The notes beneath the pieces were generated by a model. The model had not been told where the DNA came from. It saw only the letters and a program-made list of their open reading frames with translations, and ran no database searches. The position numbers and the translations under genes were made by a program. Shown piece after piece: positions 41,737 to 51,636 of a stretch of 64,000 nt of DNA. The DNA is from Pseudomonas poae (GTDB lineage Bacteria; Pseudomonadota; Gammaproteobacteria; Pseudomonadales; Pseudomonadaceae), in the NCBI RefSeq assembly GCF_001439785.1, contig NZ_JYLI01000004.1, positions 310,001-374,000 of the forward strand. Direction: 5' to 3'. Position 1 is the first letter of the stretch, and every line of letters begins with the position of its first letter.

Positions 41737-42615
41737 CTAGCGCCGACGTCCGCTGATGCGTACCCAGCCATCGCGGTTGGCGATCGGGTCCAGCTCGAAA
41801 TCCTTGGCGTAAGCCGCGGCCACGTCTTCGCCCTGCTCGGCCAGGATGCCCGACAGGGCCAGGTGCCCGCCCGACCGGACCAGGCTCGACAGTTGCGGCG
41901 CCAGGGAAACCAGCGGGCCGGCGAGGATGTTGGCCACCAGCACATCGGCCTGTACCTGCGGCAAATCTGCCGGCAGGTAGAGTGGGAATTTGCCTTCAGG
42001 AATGTTGTTTCGCCCGGCGTTGTCGCGGGACGCTTCCAGTGCCTGCACGTCGATATCGGTGCCCACGGCCTCCCTGGCGCCCAGCAACAGTGCGGCGATG
42101 GCCAGGATCCCCGAGCCGCAGCCGAAGTCCAGCACATTGCAGTCGGTCAGGTCCTGGCCGTCCAGCCATTCCAGGCACAGCGCGGTGGTGGGGTGGGTGC
42201 CGGTGCCGAACGCCAGGCCCGGGTCCAGCAGCAGGTTGACCGCATCGGGTTCAGGCGCGGCGTGCCAGCTCGGCACGATCCACAGGCGCTGGCCGAAACG
42301 CATCGGCTGGAAGTTGTCCATCCAGCTGCGCTCCCAGTCCTGGTCCTCGATCACTTCGCTGTGATGCTCGGGCAGCGGGCTGCCGGTGAGCAGTTCCATA
42401 TGGGCCAGCACGGTGGCGGCATCGGTGCCGTCTTCGAACAGCGCCAGCAAATGGGTGTGAGACCACAGCGGGGTGGTGTTGAGCTCGGGTTCGAAGATCG
42501 GCTGGTCTTCGGCGTCCATGAAGGTCACCGACACGGCGCCCACTTCGAGGAACGCGTCTTCGTAGGTTTCGGCTTGTTCTGGGCTGATGGCGAGACGGAC
42601 TTGCAGCCAAGGCAT
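41737..42615 (-). CDS. prmA: Ribosomal protein L11 methyltransferase
   Basis: This 292-residue SAM enzyme trimethylates ribosomal protein L11. The N-terminal substrate-recognition domain ([16 protein letters not shown]) is followed by the methylase core with motif [17 protein letters not shown] and the VANILAGPL active-site loop. The ATG at 42615 is standard (MPWLQV); the ATG at 42624 is upstream and unlikely. Confidence 0.97.
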   Translation of the reverse strand: MPWLQVRLAISPEQAETYEDAFLEVGAVSVTFMDAEDQPIFEPELNTTPLWSHTHLLALFEDGTDAATVLAHMELLTGSPLPEHHSEVIEDQDWERSWMDNFQPMRFGQRLWIVPSWHAAPEPDAVNLLLDPGLAFGTGTHPTTALCLEWLDGQDLTDCNVLDFGCGSGILAIAALLLGAREAVGTDIDVQALEASRDNAGRNNIPEGKFPLYLPADLPQVQADVLVANILAGPLVSLAPQLSSLVRSGGHLALSGILAEQGEDVAAAYAKDFELDPIANRDGWVRISGRRR

Positions 42616-42758
42616 GGCGGGCACCTTTGGAAAAAATGAGTGTGCGACGGCAGGGTCGCGAAAGCGCGCAAGTTTACGCGAGCGGCGAGTTTGTGGCGAG
42701 CGGGCTTATGTGGGAGCTGGCACACATGGGGCGGCGGTGTTCTTGAGGGTCCACAAAC

Positions 42759-42787
42759 AACAAAGCCGCCCGAAGGCGGCTTTGTTG
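42759..42787 (-). terminator. Terminator of the aroQ-accB-accC operon
   Basis: AACAAAGCCGCC-cgaa-GGCGGCTTTGTT is a 12-base perfect stem with a tetraloop; reading on the minus strand it is followed by gtttg. It lies 10 bases after the accC stop. Confidence 0.9.
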
Positions 42788-42797
42788 GGTGGGGCAC

Positions 42798-44159
42798 TTA
42801 CTGGTTGGCCAGCTTGTGTTCCAGGTAGTGAATGTTCACCCCCCCTTCGCAGAAGCCTTCATCGCGGACCAGCTCCCGGTGCAGCGGGATGTTGGTCTTG
42901 ATGCCGTCTACCACGATTTCGTCCAGGGCATTACGCATGCGGGCCATGGCCTCGTCGCGGGTGGCGCCCCAGGTGATCAGCTTGCCGATCAGCGAGTCGT
43001 AGTTGGACGGAACCTTGTAGCCGCTGTACAGGTGCGAATCGACGCGAACGCCGTTGCCGCCCGGAGCATGGAAGTGCTTGACCAGGCCTGGACTCGGGAT
43101 AAAGGTTTTCGGGTCTTCGGCGTTGATGCGGCACTCGAGGGAGTGGCCATGCATCTTCACGTCGTCCTGGGTGAAGGACAGCACGTTGCCGGCGGCGATG
43201 CTCAGCATCTCCTTGACGATGTCGATACCAGTGACCATCTCCGATACCGGGTGCTCTACCTGCACACGAGTGTTCATCTCGATGAAGTAGAAGCGACCGT
43301 TCTCGTAGAGGAACTCGAAGGTGCCGGCGCCACGGTAGTTGATGTCGATGCACGCCTTGACGCAGCGCGCCAGTACTTCCTGGCGAGCCTTTTCATCCAG
43401 GCCCGGTGCCGGGGCTTCTTCCAACACCTTCTGGTGACGACGTTGCAGCGAGCAATCGCGGTCGCCCAGGTGGATGGCGTGGCCCTGGCCATCGGACAGC
43501 ACCTGCACTTCCACGTGACGTGGGTTGGTCAGGTACTTCTCCAGGTAGACCATCGGGTTGCCGAACCAGGCGCCCGCTTCGGAGCGGGTCTGCTTGGCGG
43601 CTTCGATCAGGTCTTCTTCCTTATGCACCACGCGCATGCCGCGACCACCACCGCCACCGGCGGCCTTGATGATCACCGGGTAACCGACTTCGCGACCAAT
43701 GCGCAGGGCGGTTGCCTCGTCTTCCGGCAGCGGGCCGTCGGAGCCTGGAACGGTCGGCACGCCGGCCGCGATCATCGCGTCCTTGGCCGAGACCTTATCG
43801 CCCATCAGACGAATGGTGTCGGCTTTCGGGCCGATGAAGGCAAACCCGGACTTCTCGACCTGTTCGGCGAAATCGGCGTTTTCCGCAAGGAAGCCGTAGC
43901 CCGGGTGGATACCATCAGCGCCGGTCACTTCAGCGGCCGCGATGATGTTCGAGACCTTCAGGTAAGAGTTCGCGGCCAGTGGCGGGCCGATGCAGATGCT
44001 TTCGTCCGCCAGTTTCACGTGCATCAATTCGGTATCGGCCGTCGAGTAAACAGCGACGGTCTTGATGCCCTCTTCCTTACAGGCGCGCAGGATACGCAGC
44101 GCGATCTCGCCGCGGTTGGCGATCAGGACTTTTTGCAGTTTCTTCGCAGGTTTCAACAT
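42798..44159 (-). CDS. accC: Acetyl-CoA carboxylase, biotin carboxylase subunit
   Basis: This 453-residue ATP-grasp enzyme carboxylates the biotin on AccB, the first step of fatty-acid synthesis. It carries [20 protein letters not shown], the ATP loop [14 protein letters not shown], the catalytic [18 protein letters not shown] and the C-terminal [12 protein letters not shown]. The ATG at 44159 ([11 protein letters not shown]) is usual in pseudomonads. It lies 17 bases after accB. Confidence 0.98.
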   Translation of the reverse strand: MLKPAKKLQKVLIANRGEIALRILRACKEEGIKTVAVYSTADTELMHVKLADESICIGPPLAANSYLKVSNIIAAAEVTGADGIHPGYGFLAENADFAEQVEKSGFAFIGPKADTIRLMGDKVSAKDAMIAAGVPTVPGSDGPLPEDEATALRIGREVGYPVIIKAAGGGGGRGMRVVHKEEDLIEAAKQTRSEAGAWFGNPMVYLEKYLTNPRHVEVQVLSDGQGHAIHLGDRDCSLQRRHQKVLEEAPAPGLDEKARQEVLARCVKACIDINYRGAGTFEFLYENGRFYFIEMNTRVQVEHPVSEMVTGIDIVKEMLSIAAGNVLSFTQDDVKMHGHSLECRINAEDPKTFIPSPGLVKHFHAPGGNGVRVDSHLYSGYKVPSNYDSLIGKLITWGATRDEAMARMRNALDEIVVDGIKTNIPLHRELVRDEGFCEGGVNIHYLEHKLANQ

Positions 44160-44176
44160 CGAAGGTGCTCCGCGGT

Positions 44177-44638
44177 TCAAGCGATGGTGAACAGCGGCTG
44201 GTCGTACTCAACCGGCTGACCGTTTTCTACCAGGATGGATTCAATGACGCCGGCTTTTTCAGCGGTGATGTGGTTCATCATCTTCATCGCTTCAACGATG
44301 CAGATGGTGTCGCCCACTTTCACGGTCTTGCCGACTTCAACGAAGGCTGGCGAGGTCGGTGCCGGGGTGCGGTAGAAAGTACCGACCATTGGCGACTTGA
44401 CCACGAAGCCGTTCAGCACAGGCTCTGCCGGTGCGGCAGGCGCGGCGGCGGCAGGTGCGGCGGCCGGAGCAGCAGCGGCTGGAGCCGGCGCTTGCATCTG
44501 CGGCGCGTAAAACTGTTGAGCCGGGGTCTTGCTGTGACGGCTGATCCGTACGGACTCTTCGCCTTCCTTGATTTCCAGCTCGTCGATACCGGATTCTTCC
44601 AGCAGTTCGATCAGTTTCTTGACTTTACGGATATCCAT
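44177..44638 (-). CDS. accB: Biotin carboxyl carrier protein
   Basis: This 153-residue protein has an N-terminal domain ([20 protein letters not shown]), an Ala/Pro-rich flexible linker (about 50-75) and the C-terminal biotinyl domain with the biotin-attachment lysine in VEAMKMMN. It carries biotin between AccC and the AccAD carboxyltransferase. It lies between aroQ and accC in the same orientation. Confidence 0.98.
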   Translation of the reverse strand: MDIRKVKKLIELLEESGIDELEIKEGEESVRISRHSKTPAQQFYAPQMQAPAPAAAAPAAAPAAAAPAAPAEPVLNGFVVKSPMVGTFYRTPAPTSPAFVEVGKTVKVGDTICIVEAMKMMNHITAEKAGVIESILVENGQPVEYDQPLFTIA

Positions 44639-44662
44639 GAATCATCAACTCCCAAGGGACGG

Positions 44663-45118
44663 TCAGGGGCGCTTGGCCGGTTGTTCAAGTTGTTCCAGGG
44701 CGGCCTCCAGGGCCAGTCGGTAACCGCTGGCGCCAAGGCCGCAGATCACACCTACCGCTACATCGGAAAAGTAGGAGTGATGGCGGAAAGCTTCGCGTTT
44801 GTGCACGTTCGACAAATGCACTTCGATGAATGGGATGCTCACCGCCAGCAGCGCGTCACGTAATGCAACACTTGTGTGCGTAAAAGCGGCGGGATTGATC
44901 AGGATAAAATCCACGCCTTCGCCACGCGCGGCATGGATGCGATCAATCAATTCGTACTCGGCGTTGCTTTGCAGGTAGAGCAAATGGTGGCCGGCTTCAC
45001 GAGCCCTGCGTTCCAGGTCGAGGTTGATCTGGTCCAGGGTGACTGCCCCGTAGACGCCCGGTTCGCGGGTGCCAAGCAGGTTCAGGTTGGGTCCGTGAAG
45101 GACCAGAAAGGTCGCCAT
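44663..45118 (-). CDS. aroQ: Type II 3-dehydroquinate dehydratase
   Basis: This 151-residue enzyme dehydrates 3-dehydroquinate in the shikimate pathway. It shows [20 protein letters not shown] with the active-site tyrosine, [16 protein letters not shown], and [18 protein letters not shown] with the catalytic histidine. It begins the aroQ-accB-accC operon, an arrangement shared with P. aeruginosa. Confidence 0.98.
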   Translation of the reverse strand: MATFLVLHGPNLNLLGTREPGVYGAVTLDQINLDLERRAREAGHHLLYLQSNAEYELIDRIHAARGEGVDFILINPAAFTHTSVALRDALLAVSIPFIEVHLSNVHKREAFRHHSYFSDVAVGVICGLGASGYRLALEAALEQLEQPAKRP

Positions 45119-45320
45119 CGGCTGTTCCTTGTTATTGATGTGGGTACGACAGAACCCGGCGACTATGCCGCAAAGCCTTTGTGACTGTCCAGTTCTATGC
45201 AGTAGGCAGCACGATTAGCGAGGATTGCGAAAAATTTGTGACTGGGGGGCGGTATTCGGTCATAGGTAACACCGTCTCGAATCCTGTGGGGAACAAATGC
45301 GGGAGTAACGAAGCTCAAAG

Positions 45321-45342
45321 GTGGGAGCAGGCTTGCTCCCAC
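45321..45342. terminator. Palindromic terminator between aroQ leader and chemoreceptor
   Basis: GTGGGAGCA-ggct-TGCTCCCAC is a perfect 9-base stem with a 4-base loop, followed on the plus strand by attttta. It lies 4 bases after the stop of the chemoreceptor gene on the minus strand and can serve as its terminator. It is a REP-related half-element. Confidence 0.7.
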
Positions 45343-45346
45343 ATTT

Positions 45347-47308
45347 TTATACGCGGAAAGCTTTGACAGCGGTATTGAGCTGCCCACCCAGCACCAGCAG
45401 ATGCTCACCCTGGCTGCGCCCCTGCCCGATCCGCAGCAGATTATCCTCACCCAGTTGATGAATCCGCTCGCTGTTGTCGCGTATCTCGCTCACTGCGCCA
45501 CTTTGCTGCGCGGTCACGTCGGCGATACGCACCGCCGTCTCGGCAATGGTCTGGATCGCCCCGACGATCTCATCCAGCGCGCCATCCGCCGCCTGGGCTT
45601 GCTGGGCGGTGGCCTCGGCGTGTTCGACCTGGGTGCGCATGCCTTGCACCGACTGATGGGCGGCGGTTTGCAGGCCGGCGATCAGGCTCTGGATCTGGGC
45701 AGTGGCGCCGGCGGTGCGCTGGGCCAGGGAGCGCACTTCGTCGGCGACCACGGCGAACCCGCGCCCGGCCTCGCCGGCGCGGGCGGCTTCAATGGCCGCG
45801 TTGAGCGCCAGCAGGTTGGTCTGGTCGGCAATCGAGCGGATCACGGTGAGCACGCCGCCGATGGTGGCCGATTCTTCTGCGAGTTTTTCGATCATCTGCG
45901 CGTTCTGCTGCACCTCGCCCACCAGCGCGCGCAGCCCGGTCAGGCTCAGGCCGATCACGCGCTGGCCCTGTTCCACCGCCTGACCGGCGCTGCGACTGGC
46001 GCCGGCGGCCTGGCTGGCATCGCCGGCAACCTGCTGGATGGTCGCCTCCAGTTCGCCCAGCGAGTCGCGAATCTGCGCGGTGTCCCCGGCCTGGCGTTCG
46101 GCGCCGTCGTGCAGGCCGCTGCTCAGCTCGGCCAGGGTGCGACTGGTGCCGGCCACTGCTTCGGCATTGCCGCGAATGGTGCCTACCAGTTCCACCAGAT
46201 ACGTGCGCAGACGGTTGAGGGACGCTTCGATGTCATGCAGTTCGCGGTTGGTCCGGCCCAAGGCAATCGGCTGGCTGAAGTCGCCTTCGGCCCAGGTCGA
46301 CAGGGCCGGTGCCAGGCTGGTCAGTGTGCGCGCCAGGTGCCGTTGCAGGGTGTCGATCAGCAGCGCGATCAGCAGGATCAGGCCGATCATCAGCCCTTGC
46401 ATCAGGCGCACTTCGCCCTGGATCTTGCCGTGCTGGGCGCGCACCACCGGCTCCAGCCCGGCAATGGCCTGCTGCACGGCGGCGATTTTCAGTTGGGTGG
46501 CGGTGCCGAGATCAGCGCGTTGCTGGATCTGTTCGCGGGTACGCTTGAGTTCGGCGGGGTAGCGGGTGAGCAGGCTGTTGAGTTCACGCTTGAGGTCCAC
46601 GCCAGTGTCCTGGGCTTCGGCCTGCGTGGTGTTTTCCAGGCCCATCAGCGCTGAAAAATCGTCGGCATTGGACTCGGCGTTGGCCTTGACGCCCAGCAGC
46701 GGCAGGTGTTCCAGCACCTCGGCCTGAGTGCGGATATTGCTGACTTCGCGCTCCACATCGTCGGCCAGTTCCGCGCGCCCGCTGCTCACCACTTTGTCGC
46801 GGGCCAGGGATAACCGGCCCAGGTGCTGCGACGCTGCCAGCAGCGGCGGCAGGTAGCGGGTGGCGTCCGCCGAGTTTACGCCGCTGGCGTACTGACTGAG
46901 CTGGTCAAGGTTGGCGCCCACTTCACGCTCGGCTTGCAGCAACAGGGCCTGGGGATCGCCGGCCAGTTTACCGGCGGCCAGCAGGTCGGTTTTGCTGAAG
47001 GCTTCCAGGTTCGTCAGGCTGGGGCGCAGACTTTGCGCAAGCTCGGCGGGCAGTTCGTCGAGCTGCCGCAACAGGGTTTCCAGGCTCTGGCCGGCGCTGC
47101 TCAGGCGCAGGGCATCGCCGCTGGCCAGGTAGTCGTCGATATTGCGCGCGGCCTGGTTCTGAAACGTCTGTGACAGGCCCAGGTAACGCTCCATGAGCAA
47201 ATAGGGGCGCTCCAGCGCGCGTTGCGACCACCACAGCGTCGCCCCCAGCGCCAGGCATACGGCCACGAGCAGCAGGGTATTGAGATTGGTCAGCAGCTTC
47301 AGGCGCAT
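45347..47308 (-). CDS. ctpL: Methyl-accepting chemotaxis protein, CtpL type
   Basis: This is a 653-residue transducer. A membrane helix (about 8-28), a large all-helical periplasmic ligand domain (about 30-300), a second helix (about 308-325), a HAMP segment and a cytoplasmic signalling domain are visible. The hairpin tip (about 520-545) reads [20 protein letters not shown], followed by [15 protein letters not shown]. In P. aeruginosa the chemoreceptor at this place (PA4844, CtpL) responds to low phosphate and to other ligands; the identity here rests on length, helical sensor and synteny. Confidence 0.85.
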   Translation of the reverse strand: MRLKLLTNLNTLLLVAVCLALGATLWWSQRALERPYLLMERYLGLSQTFQNQAARNIDDYLASGDALRLSSAGQSLETLLRQLDELPAELAQSLRPSLTNLEAFSKTDLLAAGKLAGDPQALLLQAEREVGANLDQLSQYASGVNSADATRYLPPLLAASQHLGRLSLARDKVVSSGRAELADDVEREVSNIRTQAEVLEHLPLLGVKANAESNADDFSALMGLENTTQAEAQDTGVDLKRELNSLLTRYPAELKRTREQIQQRADLGTATQLKIAAVQQAIAGLEPVVRAQHGKIQGEVRLMQGLMIGLILLIALLIDTLQRHLARTLTSLAPALSTWAEGDFSQPIALGRTNRELHDIEASLNRLRTYLVELVGTIRGNAEAVAGTSRTLAELSSGLHDGAERQAGDTAQIRDSLGELEATIQQVAGDASQAAGASRSAGQAVEQGQRVIGLSLTGLRALVGEVQQNAQMIEKLAEESATIGGVLTVIRSIADQTNLLALNAAIEAARAGEAGRGFAVVADEVRSLAQRTAGATAQIQSLIAGLQTAAHQSVQGMRTQVEHAEATAQQAQAADGALDEIVGAIQTIAETAVRIADVTAQQSGAVSEIRDNSERIHQLGEDNLLRIGQGRSQGEHLLVLGGQLNTAVKAFRV

Positions 47309-47361
47309 GCGAGGTTTCTACCGACAGCAAAAGGTAAGCGCCTGAAGTTATTGCGTTTTCA

Positions 47362-49032
47362 TTACATCCGTATGACGGAATCAGTCGATTCAGGTGAAAA
47401 GATGGCACTTTGATTCGAGGCGTGCGCGGCATGCACGCGGTTGCGCCCGGCGTGCTTGGCGCGGTACAGCGCTTCGTCGGCCTGGGCGGCCATCATCAGG
47501 CTGTCGGAATCGTCGCGCAGCGCCACCAGCCCGGCGCTGAAGGTGCACCACAAATCCTGCGGCTTGGCCGGGTAGTGGATTTCGGCAAAGCGCCCACGAA
47601 TCTCATCCAGCACCCTGCAGGCCGACTCCAGGTCGGTATCGGGCATCACGATGGCGAATTCTTCGCCGCCGTAGCGCCCGATGTAGTCGGTTTTGCGCAG
47701 GCGCTGCTTGAGAAACAGCGCCAGGCTCTTGATCACGCGGTCGCCCATGGGGTGGCCGTGGCTGTCGTTGACCCGCTTGAAGTGGTCGATGTCGAGCATG
47801 GCAAAGCTCAGCGGCTTGTTTTCGCGGCGTGCGCGAAAGCTGCAATCTTCGAGCAGTTGCAGGATATGAGTGTGGTTGTACAGCCCGGTCAGGCTGTCAC
47901 GCACCATCCGCGCCTTGAGGTTACGGGCGCGGGCAGCGCGGTTGCGCACGGTGGTGATCAGGTGGCGCGGCTTGATCGGCTTGGTGAGGAAGTCGTCGCC
48001 GCCTTCGCTCATGGCGTCCAGCTGCTTGTCCAGGTCGTCTTCGGCCGACAGGTAGATGATCGGCACACTCACGTAGCGGTCGTTATGCCGGATCACTTTG
48101 GCCAGTTCGGTGCCGGTGCAGGCGGGCATGTACATGTCGAGGATGATCAGGTCGGGCTGAAAATCGGCCAGCTCGGCCATGGCCTGGATCGGCTCGATCA
48201 GCGTGCGGGTGACGATGCCGGCGCTATTGAGCAGACGCTCCGTGTGCAGCGCCTGGGCCCGCGAATCGTCGATGATCAACACTTTATAGGGTTCGTACTG
48301 GGCGACGCAGGTGAGCACCTCGATCTTTTCCAGCAGGCTAGACGCTTCGAGGGTGCCGGTGAGGAATTCCTGGCCGCCGGCACGCACCGCCGCCAGGCGC
48401 GTCGGGGTGTCGGTTTCATGCAGGCTGAAAAACAGCAGCGGCAGTTTCTGCTCCAGCCCCTCCTGGGCTTCGGCGGCGAGTTTGAGGCCCATGCCCGCGC
48501 CGCAGAAGTCCACGTCCATCACCAATGCCGACGGCAGGCGCTCGGCCATGGACGAGCGAAACGCCGCGACGCTGTCCAGGGATTGTGCACTTAAACCAAA
48601 GAATTCCAGCTGCTTGGCCAGCCGTTCGGCGCGGTCGTGATCGGCCAGCATCACGTAGATCGGCTTGCGCATCGGCGGCAGGAAGGTTTGCTCCAGTTGA
48701 TCGCCCTGGCGCAGGCCGGTGCGCGACAGGCGCTGCATCAGGCGGTTGAGGTCGGTGATCAGGTGGCTGCTCAGGCGGCCGCGATTGGCGTCCACCGCTT
48801 TGAGCGAGTCGCCGATATGCCGCGCCAGCTGGCTGTGTTCGGGCTGTTCGAAGCGCTCGGCAAAGCGCAGCAGGCGCAGGTTGGCTTCGCTGAGTTCGCA
48901 AAAGTCGGCCTCGGACCATTCGCTGCGTTGCAAGCGCTGCCAGATCTCGAGAATTTGACGCGCCTGATGAATTACCCGCTGGGCAAAGTGCTGCTTGAGG
49001 CGCTCACGGCTGGGGTCTTCTGACTCGGTCAT
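47362..49032 (-). CDS. gcbA: Diguanylate cyclase GcbA (two receiver domains plus GGDEF)
   Basis: This 556-residue response regulator makes cyclic di-GMP. An N-terminal helical region (1-120) precedes a degenerate receiver (about 125-245), a full receiver (about 252-370, LIIDDSRAQ, phospho-Asp in LIILDMYMP, Lys in LTKPIKP) and a GGDEF domain (about 385-535) with an active YGGEEF site and an inhibitory I-site RKTD exactly five residues before it. In P. fluorescens GcbA promotes attachment by reducing flagellar motility. It adjoins ctpL, as in P. aeruginosa. Confidence 0.88.
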   Translation of the reverse strand: MTESEDPSRERLKQHFAQRVIHQARQILEIWQRLQRSEWSEADFCELSEANLRLLRFAERFEQPEHSQLARHIGDSLKAVDANRGRLSSHLITDLNRLMQRLSRTGLRQGDQLEQTFLPPMRKPIYVMLADHDRAERLAKQLEFFGLSAQSLDSVAAFRSSMAERLPSALVMDVDFCGAGMGLKLAAEAQEGLEQKLPLLFFSLHETDTPTRLAAVRAGGQEFLTGTLEASSLLEKIEVLTCVAQYEPYKVLIIDDSRAQALHTERLLNSAGIVTRTLIEPIQAMAELADFQPDLIILDMYMPACTGTELAKVIRHNDRYVSVPIIYLSAEDDLDKQLDAMSEGGDDFLTKPIKPRHLITTVRNRAARARNLKARMVRDSLTGLYNHTHILQLLEDCSFRARRENKPLSFAMLDIDHFKRVNDSHGHPMGDRVIKSLALFLKQRLRKTDYIGRYGGEEFAIVMPDTDLESACRVLDEIRGRFAEIHYPAKPQDLWCTFSAGLVALRDDSDSLMMAAQADEALYRAKHAGRNRVHAAHASNQSAIFSPESTDSVIRM

Positions 49033-49332
49033 ATCCTGACTACTAGTTAGGCTGCATGCTGAGGTCGACTGATGGCGCTATGCTAGCACCTCTTTCGGTC
49101 GGATGAGTGTCGTATGTCAATAAACTGCGACGCAGCCGATATTCAGTCACCGTGTTGCCGACGCGCCGCGCAAAAAAAAGCGTGCATCCTTTATAGTCGA
49201 CTGCCCGACAACCGCCAGTTTGCGCAAAGCCTGCGCACTGACGGGCACGATGGGTTAGGGTTGTGGTCGGACTATTTGAACGCACGCCGCCTTTTGAAGT
49301 GCATGAACTCAAGTGATTGAAAGGATATCGCC
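49033..49332. other. Gap between divergent gcbA and DUF2333 genes
   Basis: This 300-base gap must hold both promoters. A consensus -35 hexamer (tgtcaa, i.e. TTGACA on the minus strand, at 49115-49120) and a -10-like TATAGT on the plus strand (49192-49197) are visible, but neither has a good partner at the right spacing. No gene or RNA was recognised. Confidence 0.6.
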
Positions 49333-50400
49333 ATGCTGGACTGGAAAAATCGCGCAGGCAGTGCCAAAGGCCCCGCCCCTGAGCCCAAGTCGACCCACCG
49401 CGGCTATTTGCGCAGCGTCCTGATGAGCCGCGCCGTGCTGGGTGTGCTCGGCTTGTACCTGTTGGTCACCGGCGCCCTGGGCTGGTATTGGAGCGAAGAG
49501 CCTGCGCTGTTTCCGGTGCAGCAGAATGCCCAGCTTGCCGCCGAGCAGGAAGGCAAGCAGATGGTGATCGGCTACACCACCGTCGAAACCCTAAAGACCG
49601 TGGTCGGCACCTTGCTGAACAAACCGGGCGGCTATATCTCCAACGACCGCTTCCCGCCTGGCCTGTGGATGGACAACATGCCGAGCTGGGAGTACGGCGT
49701 GCTGGTGCAGGTGCGTGACCTCACCCGTGCCCTGCGCAAGGACTTCGCCCGCTCCCAGTCTCAATCGGCCGAAGACGCAGATCTGGCCAAGGCCGAGCCG
49801 CGCTTCAATTTCGACAACAAGAGTTGGGTGCTGCCATCCAGCGAGTCGGAATACCAGGAAGGCATCAACTCCCTGAGCCGCTACGAAGCACGTCTGTCCG
49901 ACCCGAACCAGCGCGGCGCGCTGTTTTACGCGCGTGCCGACAACCTCAACAACTGGCTGGGCGATGTGGCCACGCGCCTGGGCTCGCTGTCGCAACGTCT
50001 GTCGGCCAGCGTAGGCCGGGTGAAACTCAACACCGCGCTGAAAACCGAGGCGCTGGCACCGGGTGAGGTGCCGCAGGTCGATGAAGAAGTGGTGGAAACC
50101 CCATGGATGCAGATCGACAACGTGTTCTACGAGGCACGCGGGCAGGCCTGGGCCTTGTCCCACCTGCTGCGCGCGATCGAAGTCGATTTTGCCGACGTGC
50201 TGGCCAAGAAAAACGCCACCGTGAGCGTACGTCAGATCATTCGTGAGCTGGAGGCCTCGCAGGAACCGGTGTGGAGTCCTATGATTCTTAACGGCAGTGG
50301 CTTCGGTGTACTGGCGAACCATTCGCTGGTGATGGCCAACTATATTTCCCGAGCAAACGCTGCAGTGATCGATTTGCGTCAGCTCCTCAATCAGGGTTGA
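49333..50400 (+). CDS. DUF2333 family membrane protein
   Basis: This is a 355-residue protein with a single N-terminal membrane helix (about 31-55, VLMSRAVLGVLGLYLLVTG) and a large periplasmic part containing DUF2333 (GGYISNDRFPPGLWMDNMPSWEYG; DPNQRGALFYARADNLNNWL). Function is unknown. It lies directly before the Nudix gene, its stop overlapping the first possible Nudix ATG. Confidence 0.9.
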   Translation: MLDWKNRAGSAKGPAPEPKSTHRGYLRSVLMSRAVLGVLGLYLLVTGALGWYWSEEPALFPVQQNAQLAAEQEGKQMVIGYTTVETLKTVVGTLLNKPGGYISNDRFPPGLWMDNMPSWEYGVLVQVRDLTRALRKDFARSQSQSAEDADLAKAEPRFNFDNKSWVLPSSESEYQEGINSLSRYEARLSDPNQRGALFYARADNLNNWLGDVATRLGSLSQRLSASVGRVKLNTALKTEALAPGEVPQVDEEVVETPWMQIDNVFYEARGQAWALSHLLRAIEVDFADVLAKKNATVSVRQIIRELEASQEPVWSPMILNGSGFGVLANHSLVMANYISRANAAVIDLRQLLNQG

Positions 50401-50402
50401 TG

Positions 50403-50939
50403 ATGGACACAATGGAGAAAGAGGCCGCCCACCGAGCGGCCTCGGATGCTGAACTGATCTGCTGGGTGGACGAGCAGGACAACCTGCTCGGCCACCTTGT
50501 ACGTTCCGACCTTCGCCAGCGCGGCCTGATCGGCCGCTGCACCTTTATCTTTCTGTTCAACGCCAAGGGCGAGCTGTGTGTGCATCGGCGCACCCTGAGC
50601 AAGGCGCTGTACCCCGGATTCTGGGACACGGCAGCCGGTGGCATGGTGGCGGCCGGGGAAAGCTATGCCGTGTCGGCGGCCCGTGAACTGGAAGAAGAGC
50701 TTGGGGTGAGCGGGGTTGAGCTGGTCGAACATGACCACTTCTACTTCGAAGACGGCGACAGCCGGCTGTGGTGCAAGTCCTACTCCGCGGTGTGGGACGG
50801 GCCCTTGTGCGTGCAGCCCGAAGAGGTCATGGAAGCGCGCTTTTTACCCCTCCAAACCGTCCTCGCAGAGGCCGAGCAAAAGCCTTACTGCCCGGACGCC
50901 CAGGAGGGCTTGCGGCGCTATCTGGCTTCACGTCGCTAA
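50403..50939 (+). CDS. Nudix hydrolase
   Basis: This 178-residue hydrolase has a complete Nudix box: GGMVAAGES ... AARELEEELGV (G-x5-E-x7-RE-x2-EE-x-G). It cleaves a nucleoside diphosphate linked to some group X; the substrate is not clear. Start choices are ATG at 50400 (overlapping the upstream stop), 50403 or 50412. It is coupled to the DUF2333 gene. Confidence 0.9.
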   Translation: MDTMEKEAAHRAASDAELICWVDEQDNLLGHLVRSDLRQRGLIGRCTFIFLFNAKGELCVHRRTLSKALYPGFWDTAAGGMVAAGESYAVSAARELEEELGVSGVELVEHDHFYFEDGDSRLWCKSYSAVWDGPLCVQPEEVMEARFLPLQTVLAEAEQKPYCPDAQEGLRRYLASRR

Positions 50940-51013
50940 AGCAGCATGAATTGGCGCCATTTGGCCCTTAGCAAGCTGCGTTTTTGCCGTTACACTGCGC
51001 GCCTTTTCACCCG

Positions 51014-51059
51014 AACCGCCTTGGCGGTTTGGTAGCGCTGCCCCTGCCTGAGTGGGGCT
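51014..51059 (+). promoter_or_regulatory. Two hairpins in the leader of the sui1 gene
   Basis: AACCGCC-tt-GGCGGTT (51014-51029) and gcccc-tgcctgagt-ggggc (about 51040-51059) lie between a -10-like TTACACT (50990-50996) and the gene start at 51123. Both would form in the mRNA leader. Their role, if any, is unknown. Confidence 0.4.
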
Positions 51060-51122
51060 TCGCGGTCGATATTCGCCCTGTGCGAGCATCGATCAGTCTC
51101 CATCCTCCCAAGAGGATTGCCG

Positions 51123-51494
51123 GTGGCCAAAAAAGCCGCATCCTTCGCCGCCCTCGGTGGCCTGGTATTTTCCACCGACGCAGGTCGACACTGCCCGGAC
51201 TGTCGCCAGCCCGTGGACGCCTGCCTCTGCAAACAGACCCAGATCCCCGAAGGTGACGGCATTGCCCGCGTGCGCCGCGAAAGCAAAGGCCGTGGCGGCA
51301 AGACGGTGACCACCATCACCGGCGTGCCCCTGGCCGAAGACGCGCTCAAGGAACTGGCCACTTCGCTGAAAAAGCGCTGTGGCACCGGCGGTGCGTTGAA
51401 GGACGGGGTCATCGAGATCCAGGGCGATCACGTCGAACTGCTGTTGGCCGAGCTGATCAAGCTCGGTTACAAGGCCAGGAAGTCCGGCGGCTGA
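51123..51494 (+). CDS. Sui1/eIF1-like translation factor
   Basis: This 123-residue protein has an N-terminal cysteine cluster (HCPDCRQPVDACLC), then the SUI1 domain (VRRESKGRGGKTVTTITGVPL ... LKKRCGTGGALKDGVIEIQGDH). Bacterial members (YciH type) resemble eukaryotic initiation factor 1 and can influence start-site choice. The GTG at 51123 with agagga 6 bases upstream is chosen; a TTG at 51117 is possible. Confidence 0.92.
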   Translation: MAKKAASFAALGGLVFSTDAGRHCPDCRQPVDACLCKQTQIPEGDGIARVRRESKGRGGKTVTTITGVPLAEDALKELATSLKKRCGTGGALKDGVIEIQGDHVELLLAELIKLGYKARKSGG

Positions 51495-51583
51495 GAGCCG
51501 CTTGCCAACCTGTGTCTAAACTCTGCCCCGCAGGCGAGGTCTCACCTGCTTACAGGCAAATCGTCATTTTTATTCTTTAGACT

Positions 51584-51609
51584 GCGCCAGCCTCCGCTTG
51601 AGGTGGCGC
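51584..51609 (+). terminator. Hairpin upstream of speA
   Basis: GCGCCA-g-CCTC-cgctt-GAGG-TGGCGC forms a strong stem followed by tttcg. It may end the sui1 transcript or, as it lies only 27 bases before the speA ATG, act in the speA leader. Confidence 0.45.
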
Positions 51610-51636
51610 TTTCGCCTTCATTTATAGGGGACTTCG

